DNA from: Ruminiclostridium hungatei
GTDB lineage: Bacteria > Bacillota > Clostridia > Acetivibrionales > DSM-1351
Length of the DNA stretch: 64,000 bases
Reading direction: 5' to 3'
Assembly (NCBI RefSeq): GCF_002051585.1
Contig: NZ_MZGX01000003.1
Span: 183,249-247,248 of the forward strand
The translations under genes and the position numbers were made by a program. The notes below the pieces were generated by a model. That model searched no databases, was not told the DNA's origin, and worked only from the letters and a program-made list of their open reading frames with translations. This document shows, piece after piece, positions 1 to 9,187 of this stretch; the first letter of the stretch is position 1, and each line of letters begins with the position of its first letter.

Positions 1-1212
1 ATGACTTGTGACTGTATTAGAATGAGGCAATTACTTCAGAAATCTAATAAAGAAACATCAAGCATAATGGAGACATTTACTGCTATCAGCGAATTTGATT
101 TTTTCAATGAACAAACCAATGCACATTATTTTGAAGTAAGAATGTTTGGTGTTCCTACCGAGTCGGGACTATTGGAGGAAAACTCGGTAATTAGATATTT
201 AGCAGAGACAGCACCTGTAGACTTTGATGGACAGGCTTTTTCTCAAGCCCGGAAGATCAAAGAGTTTTTTGAGGGAAAAGGTTATCCGATACCTTGTTAT
301 AAAATTTATCGTGGCTCAAGGAAAATACCGGTATACAAACTATATTCACGTAGCATGAGTACAGGTCTGCAAGCACGAACGAAGGAAACAGATTATGTTA
401 GAGATGTTGAGTTTATTTATCAAAACGCCTCTGACGGAAAGCCGCTATATATAGGATGGCTTGCTATTACCGATTTTTCAGGAAGCATAGCAGATGAAGT
501 ACTTCAGGGCATTCGCTTTAGAAAAGGAAATATATTGATTGGAAATAATGCAACTTTTGCAAAATTCTTCCTAACAACCGAGCGAGAGGGGCAAAACGCA
601 AACAAAATGTTTGCCGGTGAAATACACATATTGCATGAAGCCTTACTTCCGAACTCTCAGCGTGATGATTTTGAACCCAATGAAATCTATAATGAATTGC
701 GTTCCATACTTGGTGAATGGGCTCGTACTATCAATAAAAATTACCGCAGAGGTACTTCTGAAGCAAATTCTGCACTTAAAAAATTGGCTGAAATCAATGA
801 AGAACAGAATCAGCTAGAGGTTCAGGTCAATTCTGGTGCGATCACTTCTGACGCAAAAAGAGAGAAGATTGCCGAAGATTTGGAAAGAATCGCCCACCGC
901 AGACAAACAGAAGAAAATAAAGTAAGAAAGGCATTGGAACAAGGAATTTTTGATAGTGAACGTAAGAGCACAATCGAAAAGACTTTATCGCAAACAGAGA
1001 CGGCTACCAAAAAGATCTCAGTCCTCTCAACGAAAATTATAAATGCCGATTATGCAACAAAGAAAGATCTTCCAACTTCGTATAGCAGGGATGAAAGAAA
1101 CCTCTATCAACGCATTATAGCTGTTATTGATGACTTCTTTGCCTCAGATCCTGAAACTGCCGTAAAGTTAAGAAAAACTATAAAATCCGAACTGAGTGTG
1201 AAGAAAAAATGA
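1..1212 (+). CDS. Hsp90-like (GHKL-family) ATP-binding protein, 5'-truncated by the window edge
   Basis: The 403 visible residues look like the middle and C-terminal part of an Hsp90-like ATPase. Residues 40-150 resemble the segment after the GHKL domain. The stretch around 165-230 carries the family-like pattern of a GIRFRKGNILIG core, then GEIHILHEALLPNSQRDDFE. Residues 250-345 are charged and predicted coiled coil. No GHKL nucleotide-binding motifs are present, so the ATPase domain most likely lies left of base 1 and the ATG at base 1 is probably internal. The stop overlaps the next gene's start by four bases (ATGA), implying translational coupling to the radical SAM gene. The molecular role is unknown; Hsp90-like ATPases of this kind are often found in accessory or defence loci. 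The family call rests on remembered motif resemblance. Confidence 0.6.
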   Translation: MTCDCIRMRQLLQKSNKETSSIMETFTAISEFDFFNEQTNAHYFEVRMFGVPTESGLLEENSVIRYLAETAPVDFDGQAFSQARKIKEFFEGKGYPIPCYKIYRGSRKIPVYKLYSRSMSTGLQARTKETDYVRDVEFIYQNASDGKPLYIGWLAITDFSGSIADEVLQGIRFRKGNILIGNNATFAKFFLTTEREGQNANKMFAGEIHILHEALLPNSQRDDFEPNEIYNELRSILGEWARTINKNYRRGTSEANSALKKLAEINEEQNQLEVQVNSGAITSDAKREKIAEDLERIAHRRQTEENKVRKALEQGIFDSERKSTIEKTLSQTETATKKISVLSTKIINADYATKKDLPTSYSRDERNLYQRIIAVIDDFFASDPETAVKLRKTIKSELSVKKK

Positions 1213-2888
1213 GTCGTATCCTTTTGGTAGAACCAAAATATAAAAATAAATATCCCCCCATGGGATTGATGAAAATCAGCACCTATCATAAGATGCTTCA
1301 AGATGAGGTACATTTTGTAAAAGGAATTAACCACGATGCAGCTTTAATGGTATGGGATCGAATCTATGTTACAACCTTGTTTACATTTGATTTTGCTATT
1401 TCAGTTAAAACAATAAATTATTATAAGCAGCTTGTAGACGATGTTGATAACCTCTATGTCGGCGGAATTATGGCATCATTGATGCCAGATAAAATCGTAG
1501 AAGCTACAGGTATTGACCGTTCTCACATTTTGACTGGACTCTTCACCGACGCATCAGTTGTAGGTGATCATGACAGGGTTAACATTGACCAATTACATTT
1601 GGATTATGATATTCTGGAGGAAATCGACTACAAATATCCCGCAGGTGATAACTATTTCGCTTACACTACAAGGGGTTGCCCTAATCATTGTTCATTTTGC
1701 GCGGTTCCTATTTTGGAACCAAATTTCAATGTGACAAATAATATTATTCAGCAAATAGAGACGATTAACCGGAAATATGGCCCAAAGCAACATCTTTTGT
1801 TACTTGATAACAATGTATTAAATGCACCGGATTTGGAAGCTTTGGTTAACGATTTGTGTACTGCAGGATTTGGAAGAGGGGCCAAATATCTTGACCCTGG
1901 TGAATACAATATTGTGATGATGCGTTACCACAATGGTGAAAGAGCTACATTTTTAGATAAAAAGCTTCAAGCGTATTTGGAGTCTTTTAAAAATCGCATT
2001 AAATCAAAAGAGATGCTTGAGACCTTTTTGCAGGTTATAATTGGTGCGGAAGATGCGGAGGACTTTGCTGAATATATGCTGGAGCACGAGACGAAGTTGT
2101 CACCCATCATAGAAAAATATCGCAGCAAAGCTGCAAAAGCAAGGTATCTGGATTTTAATCAGGGAGTCGATGGCAGGAAGATCAACGATAAAAATATGGC
2201 ACAGTTGGCCCGTCTTGCTATACGTCCCCTCCGAATTGCTTTTGATGATATTAAGTTAAAGGACAAGTACTGTGATGCTGTACATACAGCTAAGAGACAT
2301 GGTATCAAAGAAATATCAAACTACATTCTGTTCAATTATAAAGATAGACCAGAGGATTTATATGAGCGTCTTCGTATCAATATAGACCTCAATCGTGAAT
2401 TGGGAATCCAAATTTTTTCTTTCCCCATGAAGTATTCTCCAATTGACAGAACAGACCGCGATTATGTTGGTGTTTATTGGTGTAAGAAATCACTCAGAGC
2501 GATTTCGGCAATTCTTCAAGTTACAAACGGAGTGGTTGCTGCTGGGTCAAGCTTTTTTTATAAAGCATTTGGAAATACGCTTGAAGAATATTTTGAACTT
2601 CTTGCAATGCCACGTGAACTAATAATGTTCCGTTCTTATTTTGAAGAGAACGGTACAACACAAAAATGGCAACAGTTCTATAGAAAACTTGATGATGAGC
2701 AAAAAGAAAGATTGATGCAAATAATATCAAATACTGTCACGGAATTGCGTAAAGTTGAATGGCCAGATGACCTCAAGGAAATCCTTCAATTCTATCTAAT
2801 AAAATATAATGGCAGAAAGGAGATTTTAGGCGAACATGCGCAATTATCTTTAATGGATGATAGTGATATTGTGATTGAGAAGGAATAA
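1209..2888 (+). CDS. Radical SAM protein with B12-binding-like N-terminus, unknown substrate
   Basis: A 559-residue protein. Residues 3-110 resemble a cobalamin-binding-like Rossmann fold (LLVEPKY, then YPPMGL), a common N-terminal domain in B12-dependent radical SAM enzymes. The CxxxCxxC cluster motif sits at C157, C161 and C164 (TTRGCPNHCSFC), so the protein should bind a [4Fe-4S] cluster and S-adenosylmethionine. Residues 200-290 form an insert rich in charged residues, and residues 340-460 look like the rest of the TIM barrel. The start overlaps the stop of the Hsp90-like gene. I do not recognise the substrate. It is not viperin by inspection, because it is much longer and has a B12-like domain. 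A chaperone-type ATPase coupled to a radical SAM enzyme suggests a dedicated modification system. Confidence 0.7.
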   Translation: MSRILLVEPKYKNKYPPMGLMKISTYHKMLQDEVHFVKGINHDAALMVWDRIYVTTLFTFDFAISVKTINYYKQLVDDVDNLYVGGIMASLMPDKIVEATGIDRSHILTGLFTDASVVGDHDRVNIDQLHLDYDILEEIDYKYPAGDNYFAYTTRGCPNHCSFCAVPILEPNFNVTNNIIQQIETINRKYGPKQHLLLLDNNVLNAPDLEALVNDLCTAGFGRGAKYLDPGEYNIVMMRYHNGERATFLDKKLQAYLESFKNRIKSKEMLETFLQVIIGAEDAEDFAEYMLEHETKLSPIIEKYRSKAAKARYLDFNQGVDGRKINDKNMAQLARLAIRPLRIAFDDIKLKDKYCDAVHTAKRHGIKEISNYILFNYKDRPEDLYERLRINIDLNRELGIQIFSFPMKYSPIDRTDRDYVGVYWCKKSLRAISAILQVTNGVVAAGSSFFYKAFGNTLEEYFELLAMPRELIMFRSYFEENGTTQKWQQFYRKLDDEQKERLMQIISNTVTELRKVEWPDDLKEILQFYLIKYNGRKEILGEHAQLSLMDDSDIVIEKE

Positions 2889-2889
2889 A

Positions 2890-2932
2890 ATCTTATTCAA
2901 CCTGACATTCGTTATCAGGTTGAATAAGATTA
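2890..2932. repeat. Perfect 17-bp inverted repeat right after the radical SAM gene
   Basis: Arms at 2890-2906 and 2916-2932 are perfectly complementary, with a 9-base loop, and begin two bases after the stop codon. Neither side has a convincing T-run, so it is not a classical intrinsic terminator. It may be an mRNA 3' stabilising hairpin or a weak terminator. Confidence 0.7.
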
Positions 2933-3007
2933 AAAAAGATATGCGTAATATCAACAGCCAAGTTTTTGTACTTAATAAAAGCGAAGTATACACAGATTAC
3001 ATATGCC

Positions 3008-3052
3008 ACAGAGAGACAAGCCATAAGTTTATGGACTTGTCTCTCTGTTTAT
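3008..3052 (+). terminator. Probable intrinsic terminator of the Hsp90-like/radical SAM unit
   Basis: Arms at 3008-3020 and 3036-3048 are perfect 13-mers. A second pairing inside (3021-3026 with 3029-3034) lengthens the stem, and TTATT follows. It lies between a plus-strand unit and the convergent AraC gene and could act for both. Confidence 0.6.
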
Positions 3053-3074
3053 TGAATAGAATTTTAGCCTCCCC

Positions 3075-3944
3075 TCATATCTCCCTATCCTGACTAATCT
3101 CCCTTGCAAACACCTTTGGCGAGATTCCATATTCCCGCTTAAAGGTTCTGATAAAATTTGAATAATCTCCAAAGCCGCACAACATGCTCACTTCACTTAC
3201 CTTAACATTTTCCTTCAGCAGCATTCTGGCCATTATAAGCCTTTTTTTCTGAATAAATCTATGAATGGTAAAACCGGTATATTTCTTGAATTCTCTGAGC
3301 AAATGATACTTGCTGATGTAAAATTGGGCAGAAATATTTTCCAGTGTCAGCTCACTTTCCAGATTTGTATTGATGTATTTAATGATATTGCTTATTTTTT
3401 GGTTATACTCAATATCCACCTCGATTTCTTCATCCTTTGTATAGAGGTAGGCCTTGTTCAAATACACGATAAGCTCGTTTATATATGCATTTTTCAGGAC
3501 TTCACTGCCAAACCCGCTGTTATAGTAGGCCTTCTCCAGTTTCTGCACGATGGTTTTAAGATATGCCACGGTCTCAGTATCGGGTCTCAACAGATTGTAC
3601 TTCTTCCTGGCAGATGACTCAAAGCACATGGTAAGATCGGTGCTGTCGGTATTGAGGTTGGTAACATAATCCGGCTTCACCCACAGAACTATCCTCTCAT
3701 AAGCTTCCCCGCCCTCAATGATGGTTCTGTGAAGCTCCTTGTTATTTATCAGGATTATATCCCCTGGCTTCAACCTGTAGAACTTTCCTTCGATTATATA
3801 AGTAACCCTCCCCGACATATAAAAGAAAATCTCGTAAAAGTCGTGGTTGTGATACTCTACGTTGGGCGGGAGTTCGTCTTTTGTATGAAAGAATTCAAAA
3901 TCATTCTTCACCATATACTGTCTTGCTGTAAATTTATGTTCCAA
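3075..3944 (-). CDS. AraC-family transcriptional regulator
   Basis: A 289-residue regulator. The N-terminal half is a cupin-like sensor with a HDFYEIFFY-type strand, metal-site-like histidines and a typical GDIILINNKELH turn. The C-terminal ~100 residues are a double helix-turn-helix DNA-binding domain with the AraC signature near the end (GFGDYSNFIRTFKREYGISP). I place the start at the TTG at 3944 because GGATGGGAGG lies six bases upstream (3951-3960). The longer frame back to 3995 has no ribosome binding site. It is transcribed away from uxaC, across a ~300-bp gap, so it plausibly controls the galacturonate genes, but the inducer is not evident. Such cupin AraC proteins usually sense sugars. 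Confidence 0.85.
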   Translation of the reverse strand: MEHKFTARQYMVKNDFEFFHTKDELPPNVEYHNHDFYEIFFYMSGRVTYIIEGKFYRLKPGDIILINNKELHRTIIEGGEAYERIVLWVKPDYVTNLNTDSTDLTMCFESSARKKYNLLRPDTETVAYLKTIVQKLEKAYYNSGFGSEVLKNAYINELIVYLNKAYLYTKDEEIEVDIEYNQKISNIIKYINTNLESELTLENISAQFYISKYHLLREFKKYTGFTIHRFIQKKRLIMARMLLKENVKVSEVSMLCGFGDYSNFIRTFKREYGISPKVFAREISQDREI

Positions 3945-4241
3945 ATTAAGCCTCCCATCCTGCATCTGATATAATAAAGTGCAGAGCGCAGCCAATAGTC
4001 AAAGCACTGAGCAATTTTTGCATCAAAACCAGCAATATATGATATGTTTATGGCAAATAGGCAGTATTATAATTGTATTATGAACTGAATTGCTACAGAA
4101 TTCAAGTTTTGAGTTATGTTGTTCCAAAGGTACTTAATACCACCTAAACGCTGCCTGTCAGGTGATGCCACAGGGCCTTGCATTCAGGCACCAATAAATA
4201 GAGGAATCACACTTCAAATTTATTTACAAGGAGACCCACCT

Positions 4242-5645
4242 ATGAAAGAATTTATGAACGAAGATTTTCTTTTGGAAACTCAGACCGCTGTCAGGCTTTA
4301 TCATGAATTTGCAGAGGAAATGCCCATATTTGATTACCACTGTCATATCAGCCCCAGGGAAATTGCCGAAAATAAAAAGTACAGAAATATAACCGAGTTA
4401 TGGCTTGGAGGGGATCATTACAAGTGGAGGGCCATAAGAAGCAATGGCGTTGATGAAAAATTTATCACAGGTGACGGAGACGATAAGGAAAAATTTCTCA
4501 AGTGGGCCGAGACCATGCAAAACTGTATCGGTAACCCGCTCTACCACTGGACCCATCTTGAACTCAGACGTTATTTCGGCATAAAGGACATATTGTCACC
4601 CAAAACCGCAGAAAGCATTTGGGAGCGCTGTAATGCAATGCTTCGGCAGGAGGATTTTACAGCCAAAAATCTCATACGGCGCTCAAATGTGAAGGTTGTT
4701 TGCACCACAGATGATCCGGTAGATTCACTGGAATACCATAAGGCCATAGCGGAGGACAAGTCCTTCGAGGTTAAGGTGCTGCCGGCCTTCCGCCCCGACA
4801 AAAGCATCAACATCGAGAAAGAGGGCTTTATTCCCTGGCTTTTAAAACTGGAGAAGATTACAGATACAGAAATAGCAACCTTCCAGGATTTAAAAAATGC
4901 TCTTATTTCAAGGCTTGAGTTTTTCCACCAGGCAGGCTGCAGGATTTCCGACCATGCTCTCGATCCTCTTATATTCCAGGCAGGAACAGAGGAAGAGGCC
5001 TCAATAATCCTTCAAAAGGCTTTAGCCGGTAAAGCCTTGAATCAGGAAGAAGTTGCAGTGTACAAAACCCAAATTTTGATTTTCCTTGGAAAGCAGTATT
5101 CAAGGCTGGGCTGGGTGATGCAGCTACATATGGGCACGCTTCGCAACACCAATTCCAGAATGCTTCAGAAGCTGGGGCCGGATACAGGGTTTGATTCCAT
5201 TGGAGACTGGACCTTTGCCTCAGCGCTGTCCTCCCTGCTGGACTCACTGGATAAATCCGACGAATTGCCCAAAACAATACTTTATCATTTGAATCCCAGG
5301 GATAATGAGATACTTGGTACTATAATCGGCTGCTTCCAGGGCGGCAAGATACCTGGAAAGGTCCAGTTCGGATCGGCCTGGTGGTTCAACGACCAGAAGG
5401 ACGGAATGGAAAGGCAATTGACAACCCTGGCCAACCTCGGTCTCCTCAGCCGATTTGTGGGCATGCTGACCGATTCAAGAAGCTTTTTGTCCTATATAAG
5501 GCATGAATACTTTAGAAGAATTCTTTGCAATATACTGGGCACCTGGGTTGAAAAGGGTGAAATCCCTGACGATATGGAGCTTCTGGGCAAGATGGTCCAG
5601 GATATCTGCTACAACAATGCAGAAAGTTACTTCGGAATTGAATAG
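4242..5645 (+). CDS. uxaC: Glucuronate/galacturonate isomerase
   Basis: Uronate isomerase (467 residues, close to the usual 465-470). It interconverts D-galacturonate and D-tagaturonate (and D-glucuronate and D-fructuronate) in the cytoplasm, the first step of the Ashwell pathway. The amidohydrolase-like N-terminus shows the HxH metal motif in DYHCHISP. The C-terminal half has family-typical blocks QLHMGTLRNTN and FGSAWWFNDQ. The start is the ATG at 4242, preceded by AAGGAG; the open frame extends to 4116 without a ribosome binding site. It stands alone on the plus strand between an AraC gene and convergent uxaA, and ends at a strong hairpin. A TATAAT near 4067 could be its -10 box, but I see no clear -35 partner. 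Confidence 0.95.
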   Translation: MKEFMNEDFLLETQTAVRLYHEFAEEMPIFDYHCHISPREIAENKKYRNITELWLGGDHYKWRAIRSNGVDEKFITGDGDDKEKFLKWAETMQNCIGNPLYHWTHLELRRYFGIKDILSPKTAESIWERCNAMLRQEDFTAKNLIRRSNVKVVCTTDDPVDSLEYHKAIAEDKSFEVKVLPAFRPDKSINIEKEGFIPWLLKLEKITDTEIATFQDLKNALISRLEFFHQAGCRISDHALDPLIFQAGTEEEASIILQKALAGKALNQEEVAVYKTQILIFLGKQYSRLGWVMQLHMGTLRNTNSRMLQKLGPDTGFDSIGDWTFASALSSLLDSLDKSDELPKTILYHLNPRDNEILGTIIGCFQGGKIPGKVQFGSAWWFNDQKDGMERQLTTLANLGLLSRFVGMLTDSRSFLSYIRHEYFRRILCNILGTWVEKGEIPDDMELLGKMVQDICYNNAESYFGIE

Positions 5646-5695
5646 CTCCCGGCCTCGCGATTGGCTGTTCCTCACAAGATGTCAATTTAAGCAGC

Positions 5696-5730
5696 AACCA
5701 GGCAGCTTTCTGCCTGGTTACCATATTTTT
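5696..5730 (+). terminator. Intrinsic terminator after uxaC
   Basis: A perfect 10-bp stem (5696-5705 with 5710-5719) with a CTTT loop is followed by ACCATATTTTT, 50 bases after the uxaC stop. Confidence 0.85.
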
Positions 5731-5765
5731 AACCGGTACAACAGGTTAAATTATTAAATGTCGGA

Positions 5766-5832
5766 ATTAAAAAACGGCTCATCATTGAATTACTACCTTG
5801 AGTGGTAACTTTCATATGATGAGCCATTTTAA
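5766..5832. terminator. Bidirectional terminator between convergent uxaC and uxaA
   Basis: Arms GGCTCATCAT (5776-5785) and ATGATGAGCC (5816-5825) form a 10-bp stem. On the minus strand it is followed by GTTTTTTAATT, which suits uxaA termination. On the plus strand ATTTTAAATTT follows. Confidence 0.75.
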
Positions 5833-5902
5833 ATTTATTATATACTTTAGCTGCTTTATACGGTTAAACAGCAGCAATGTCATGCAAGCTTTTTTCTGTT
5901 TC

Positions 5903-7399
5903 TTACAAGGTCACACCATTTTTAAATATTGCTATTTCCCTGTACCCGTTTGTTTCGTTTTTGGCCTTTAACTCTCCTGATGCCAGCCTTATGACATACT
6001 CCAGCAGTTCATCAGCCGCTTCACTCATTGGAGTTCCGTCAAGGATTCTGCCCGCGTCAAAATCTATCCAGTTTTTCTTTTTAACTGAAAGTGCAGTATT
6101 GGTGGACAGCTTTACAGTGGGTACCGGTGCCCCCAGCGGAGTTCCCCTTCCGGTAGTGAACAGGATTATCTGCGCACCTGCCGCCATCAGTGTCGTTACC
6201 GCCACTATGTCATTTCCGGGTCCCTGCAGCAAGTTCAACCCGGGGTTCTTCACCTGGCCGCCATAGTCAAGCACATCGGTAACATTGGCTGTCCCACCCT
6301 TCTGAGTACAGCCCAGGGATTTTTCCTCAAGGGTGGATATCCCCCCCTTTTTGTTTCCGGGCGAAGGGTTATCATAAATGACCTGGTCATGCTGGATATA
6401 GTATTCCTTAAAATCGTTTATAAGACTTACCGTGTCCCTGAAAACCTCCTCATTGACACATCTGTTCATGAGCAAGGTCTCAGCCCCGAACATTTCAGGC
6501 ACCTCTGTCAGAATTGTAGTTCCCCCCTGGCCTGACAGCCTGTCCGAGAGCAGCCCTACAAGGGGATTTGCTGTTATACCCGAAAAGGCATCGGAACCTC
6601 CGCACTTCAGCCCCACTATAAGCTTTGAAACCGGCTGCAGACTTCTTTTGAAGCTACCGGCGTATCCCGCAAGCTGACCTATAAGCTTCAAGCCCTCTTC
6701 TATTTCATCTTCGGCTTCCTGGGTTACAAGAAACTTGACCCTGCTGCTGTCATATGGACCCAAAACCGTTTTAAAAGCATCTATATTGTTGTTTTCGCAG
6801 CCAAGTCCCAGGACGAGCACTCCCCCGGCATTAGGATGTCTCACCATTCCGGCGAGGATTTTCTGGGTATTTTCCTGATCCTCCCCCATTTGTGAACAGC
6901 CATAGGGATGAGGAAAGGCATAAATCCCCTCCACAGTTCCCCTGAAGCTTTCATTTGCTCTTGCAGCAAGTATTTCTGCGGTCTTGTTCACACAGCCCAC
7001 GGTATTTACTATCCATATCTCGTTTCTTATTCCCACTGTTCCGTCAGGCCTCTCATAACCCCGGAAGCTTTTGGGAGGCAATGTACTTTTCTCTGCCGGA
7101 ACAAGCCCGGGTTCATACTTGTATTCAAGCAGCTCTCCCAGGTTTGTGGCAAGATTGTGCGTGTGTACGTGCTGCCCCGGCTCTATCCGGACTGTGGCAT
7201 GTCCAATGGGATATCCGTACTTTATGACATTGTTCTTCTCAGGGATATGGGCTATAGCTATCTTATGGCCTGACAAGATGTTTTCTGCCGCAGTTATTAC
7301 CTTTCCGTACAGTTCTACCTCATCACCCTTTTCCACATCTTTCAGCAGAACGGCAACATTATCCCCGGGATGAATTTTCAAAGCTGTTAATTGGCTCAT
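5903..7399 (-). CDS. uxaA: Altronate dehydratase
   Basis: Altronate hydro-lyase (498 residues; family about 495) converts D-altronate to 2-keto-3-deoxygluconate. The N-terminal SAF-type domain (residues 1-100) has the VLLKDVEKGDEV block and the HVHTHN motif. The C-terminal catalytic part holds conserved cysteine-rich blocks such as GCSQMGED, GLGCENNN and LKCGGSDAFSG, typical of the UxaA/GarD family and its metal site. The start is the ATG at 7399 with GGAG eight bases upstream. The longer frame to 7603 runs into the mobile-element-like sequence and is not supported. It lies downstream of uxaB, probably originally in one operon. Confidence 0.95.
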   Translation of the reverse strand: MSQLTALKIHPGDNVAVLLKDVEKGDEVELYGKVITAAENILSGHKIAIAHIPEKNNVIKYGYPIGHATVRIEPGQHVHTHNLATNLGELLEYKYEPGLVPAEKSTLPPKSFRGYERPDGTVGIRNEIWIVNTVGCVNKTAEILAARANESFRGTVEGIYAFPHPYGCSQMGEDQENTQKILAGMVRHPNAGGVLVLGLGCENNNIDAFKTVLGPYDSSRVKFLVTQEAEDEIEEGLKLIGQLAGYAGSFKRSLQPVSKLIVGLKCGGSDAFSGITANPLVGLLSDRLSGQGGTTILTEVPEMFGAETLLMNRCVNEEVFRDTVSLINDFKEYYIQHDQVIYDNPSPGNKKGGISTLEEKSLGCTQKGGTANVTDVLDYGGQVKNPGLNLLQGPGNDIVAVTTLMAAGAQIILFTTGRGTPLGAPVPTVKLSTNTALSVKKKNWIDFDAGRILDGTPMSEAADELLEYVIRLASGELKAKNETNGYREIAIFKNGVTL

Positions 7400-7501
7400 A
7401 GTTGTTCTCCATTCGTTAAGTATTCCAGCCTGTATTGACACCCTACGCCATAGCTGCACCATCTCCGGCTTTCTCTCCGGAAGAAGGGCGCCTGAATATT
7501 C

Positions 7502-7663
7502 TAGTACAACATTCGGCAAATGGGGTGCATAAGTTGGAGGAGATTTTTTTGAAATACAAGGCGGAGGAGTGCGGAATAATTGCTTTATTCCAATCAACGA
7601 CAACGATGTAGTTCAAAAAAATATACCCAAAATATGTACCATAATTTACCGAATGTTGTACTA
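7502..7663. mobile_element. Probable MITE between uxaB and uxaA
   Basis: The left end TAGTACAACATTCGG (7502-7516) has a perfect 15-base inverted copy at 7649-7663, with weaker complementarity continuing inward. If the outer TA is a target duplication, as in Tc1/mariner-IS630 elements, the core is about 158 bp with 13-bp perfect termini. It encodes no transposase, and a small internal hairpin lies near 7573-7591. The outer TAG of the right end is the uxaB stop codon. A MITE is my inference; a large operon-internal hairpin is the alternative. Confidence 0.5.
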
Positions 7664-9187
7664 ATTTCCTATAACAACCCTCTTTAGCGCAGTCTCCACT
7701 CCGTGTGCAGTAATACTGAAAAGCTGCTCTGACACCTTCTCCGGCAAGCCTGCTATCTCATTGAGGTCACTGCCCCACCATTCAGTCCTGGCCAAAACCC
7801 CGCTGACTATGGAATCAATTTCTGCCTTTGTTCCTTTAAATTTTGACCAATAGCCCTTGAAAGCTTCAAGAATATTCATATCGTCGCATATCCTGTAATC
7901 CTCAGCACCCCTTTTTCCCATGAGGCAGTTTTCCTTTATCTCATTTCCTCTATAAAAGGCAATAAGGCTGGCAAGAGAGAAGGTCAGTATTTCCGGCAAC
8001 TTGCCTTTTCTAAGTATATATTCCTGCAGGGAAGGAAGTACACGGGCCTTGAACTTTGATACGGAATTAAGCGAAATACTTAAGAGGTAGTGTTTTATGA
8101 AAGGATTTGAAAACCTCTCAAGAACATCATGGGCGAACCTGGCAAGTTCCTCTTCTTTTAAATCAAGAGTTGGAATAATCTCATCAAATATTCCCTTTTT
8201 CATGTATGTGTTTATAAGCTTGTCATCCAGGCATTCCTTTACGGTTTCAAGTCCATAGAGGTATGCTGCCAGGACGGTCATGGTATGCGCTCCGTTAAGG
8301 ATTCTTACTTTCCGGTCTCTGTATGGCTTCATGTTATCGGTCCATATTACATTAAGTCCTGCTTCTTCAAGCGGGAGTTCCTTTGCCAGCTTGCTGTCCC
8401 CCTCTATTACCCACAGGTGGAATATTTCTCCCGTATCGAAAAGGTTATCCTTGTAGCCCAGTTCTTCCTCCAGCGACTGAATTTCTTCTTTGGGATAGCC
8501 TGTTACTATTCTGTCTACAAGTGTGTTAAGGAAGTAATTTGCTCCCTTTATCCACTTTACAAAATCCTCTCCCAGCTCCCATTCCTGGGCAAGCTGCAGC
8601 ACTATTCTCCTAAGGTTGTCTCCGTTCCTGTCTATAAGCTCGCAGGGTATTATTACAAGCCCTTTTTCAATATCTCCGCTAAAGACCGTGAATCTTCTGT
8701 ATAATAACGCAGTCAGCTTGCCAGGGTAGGATGCAGGCGGTTCATCCTGAAGCCTGTCTTCAGAGTTATATGAAATTCCCGCTTCTGTGGTATTGGAAAT
8801 TATAAATCTCAGTTCGTTACTTTCAGCCATTTTCATATATTCCTCATAGTGAGCATATAAATCAATTCCGCGGCTGATGGAGGTGATAACCTCCTTGCTG
8901 TTTACAATTTTACCGTTTTGAACGCCCCTCAGGATAAGAGTATAAACCCCACCCTGTTCGTTTATTTTATCTACCAAGCCGCTTTTTATGGGTTGAACCA
9001 CCGCAACGCTTCCATTAAAGAGGCCCTTGCTGTTCATGGTATTTATCATCCAGTCCACAAAACCTCTCATAAAGTTGCCTTCTCCAAACTGGAGTACTTT
9101 CTCCGGATATTTAGCTATGGGACCGGCGGGTATACTCACCGCATCTTTTCCTTTTTGCTCAATAAGGGCTCTGCTTATTGTCTCCAT
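7661..9187 (-). CDS. uxaB: Altronate oxidoreductase (tagaturonate reductase)
   Basis: NAD-dependent reductase (508 residues) of the mannitol dehydrogenase family, reducing D-tagaturonate to D-altronate, between the UxaC and UxaA steps. The N-terminal Rossmann motif is seen as QFGEGNFMRGF. The conserved helix of the C-terminal catalytic domain reads ILNGAHTMTVLAAYL, with the family lysine just before it (DRKVR). The start is the ATG at 9187 behind AGGAGG with 5-base spacing; the extended frame to 9277 lacks such a site. The stop codon falls inside the terminal repeat of the MITE-like element. Transcription would continue toward uxaA 260 bases downstream. Confidence 0.95.
   Translation of the reverse strand: METISRALIEQKGKDAVSIPAGPIAKYPEKVLQFGEGNFMRGFVDWMINTMNSKGLFNGSVAVVQPIKSGLVDKINEQGGVYTLILRGVQNGKIVNSKEVITSISRGIDLYAHYEEYMKMAESNELRFIISNTTEAGISYNSEDRLQDEPPASYPGKLTALLYRRFTVFSGDIEKGLVIIPCELIDRNGDNLRRIVLQLAQEWELGEDFVKWIKGANYFLNTLVDRIVTGYPKEEIQSLEEELGYKDNLFDTGEIFHLWVIEGDSKLAKELPLEEAGLNVIWTDNMKPYRDRKVRILNGAHTMTVLAAYLYGLETVKECLDDKLINTYMKKGIFDEIIPTLDLKEEELARFAHDVLERFSNPFIKHYLLSISLNSVSKFKARVLPSLQEYILRKGKLPEILTFSLASLIAFYRGNEIKENCLMGKRGAEDYRICDDMNILEAFKGYWSKFKGTKAEIDSIVSGVLARTEWWGSDLNEIAGLPEKVSEQLFSITAHGVETALKRVVIGN

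Noticed and set aside
2875..3093. 72-codon plus-strand frame after the radical SAM gene
   Set aside because: It runs through two hairpins, overlaps the preceding gene's end and has no ribosome binding site.
7400..7603. N-terminal extension of uxaA
   Set aside because: It reads through the MITE-like repeat, exceeds the family length and lacks a ribosome binding site; the ATG at 7399 fits.
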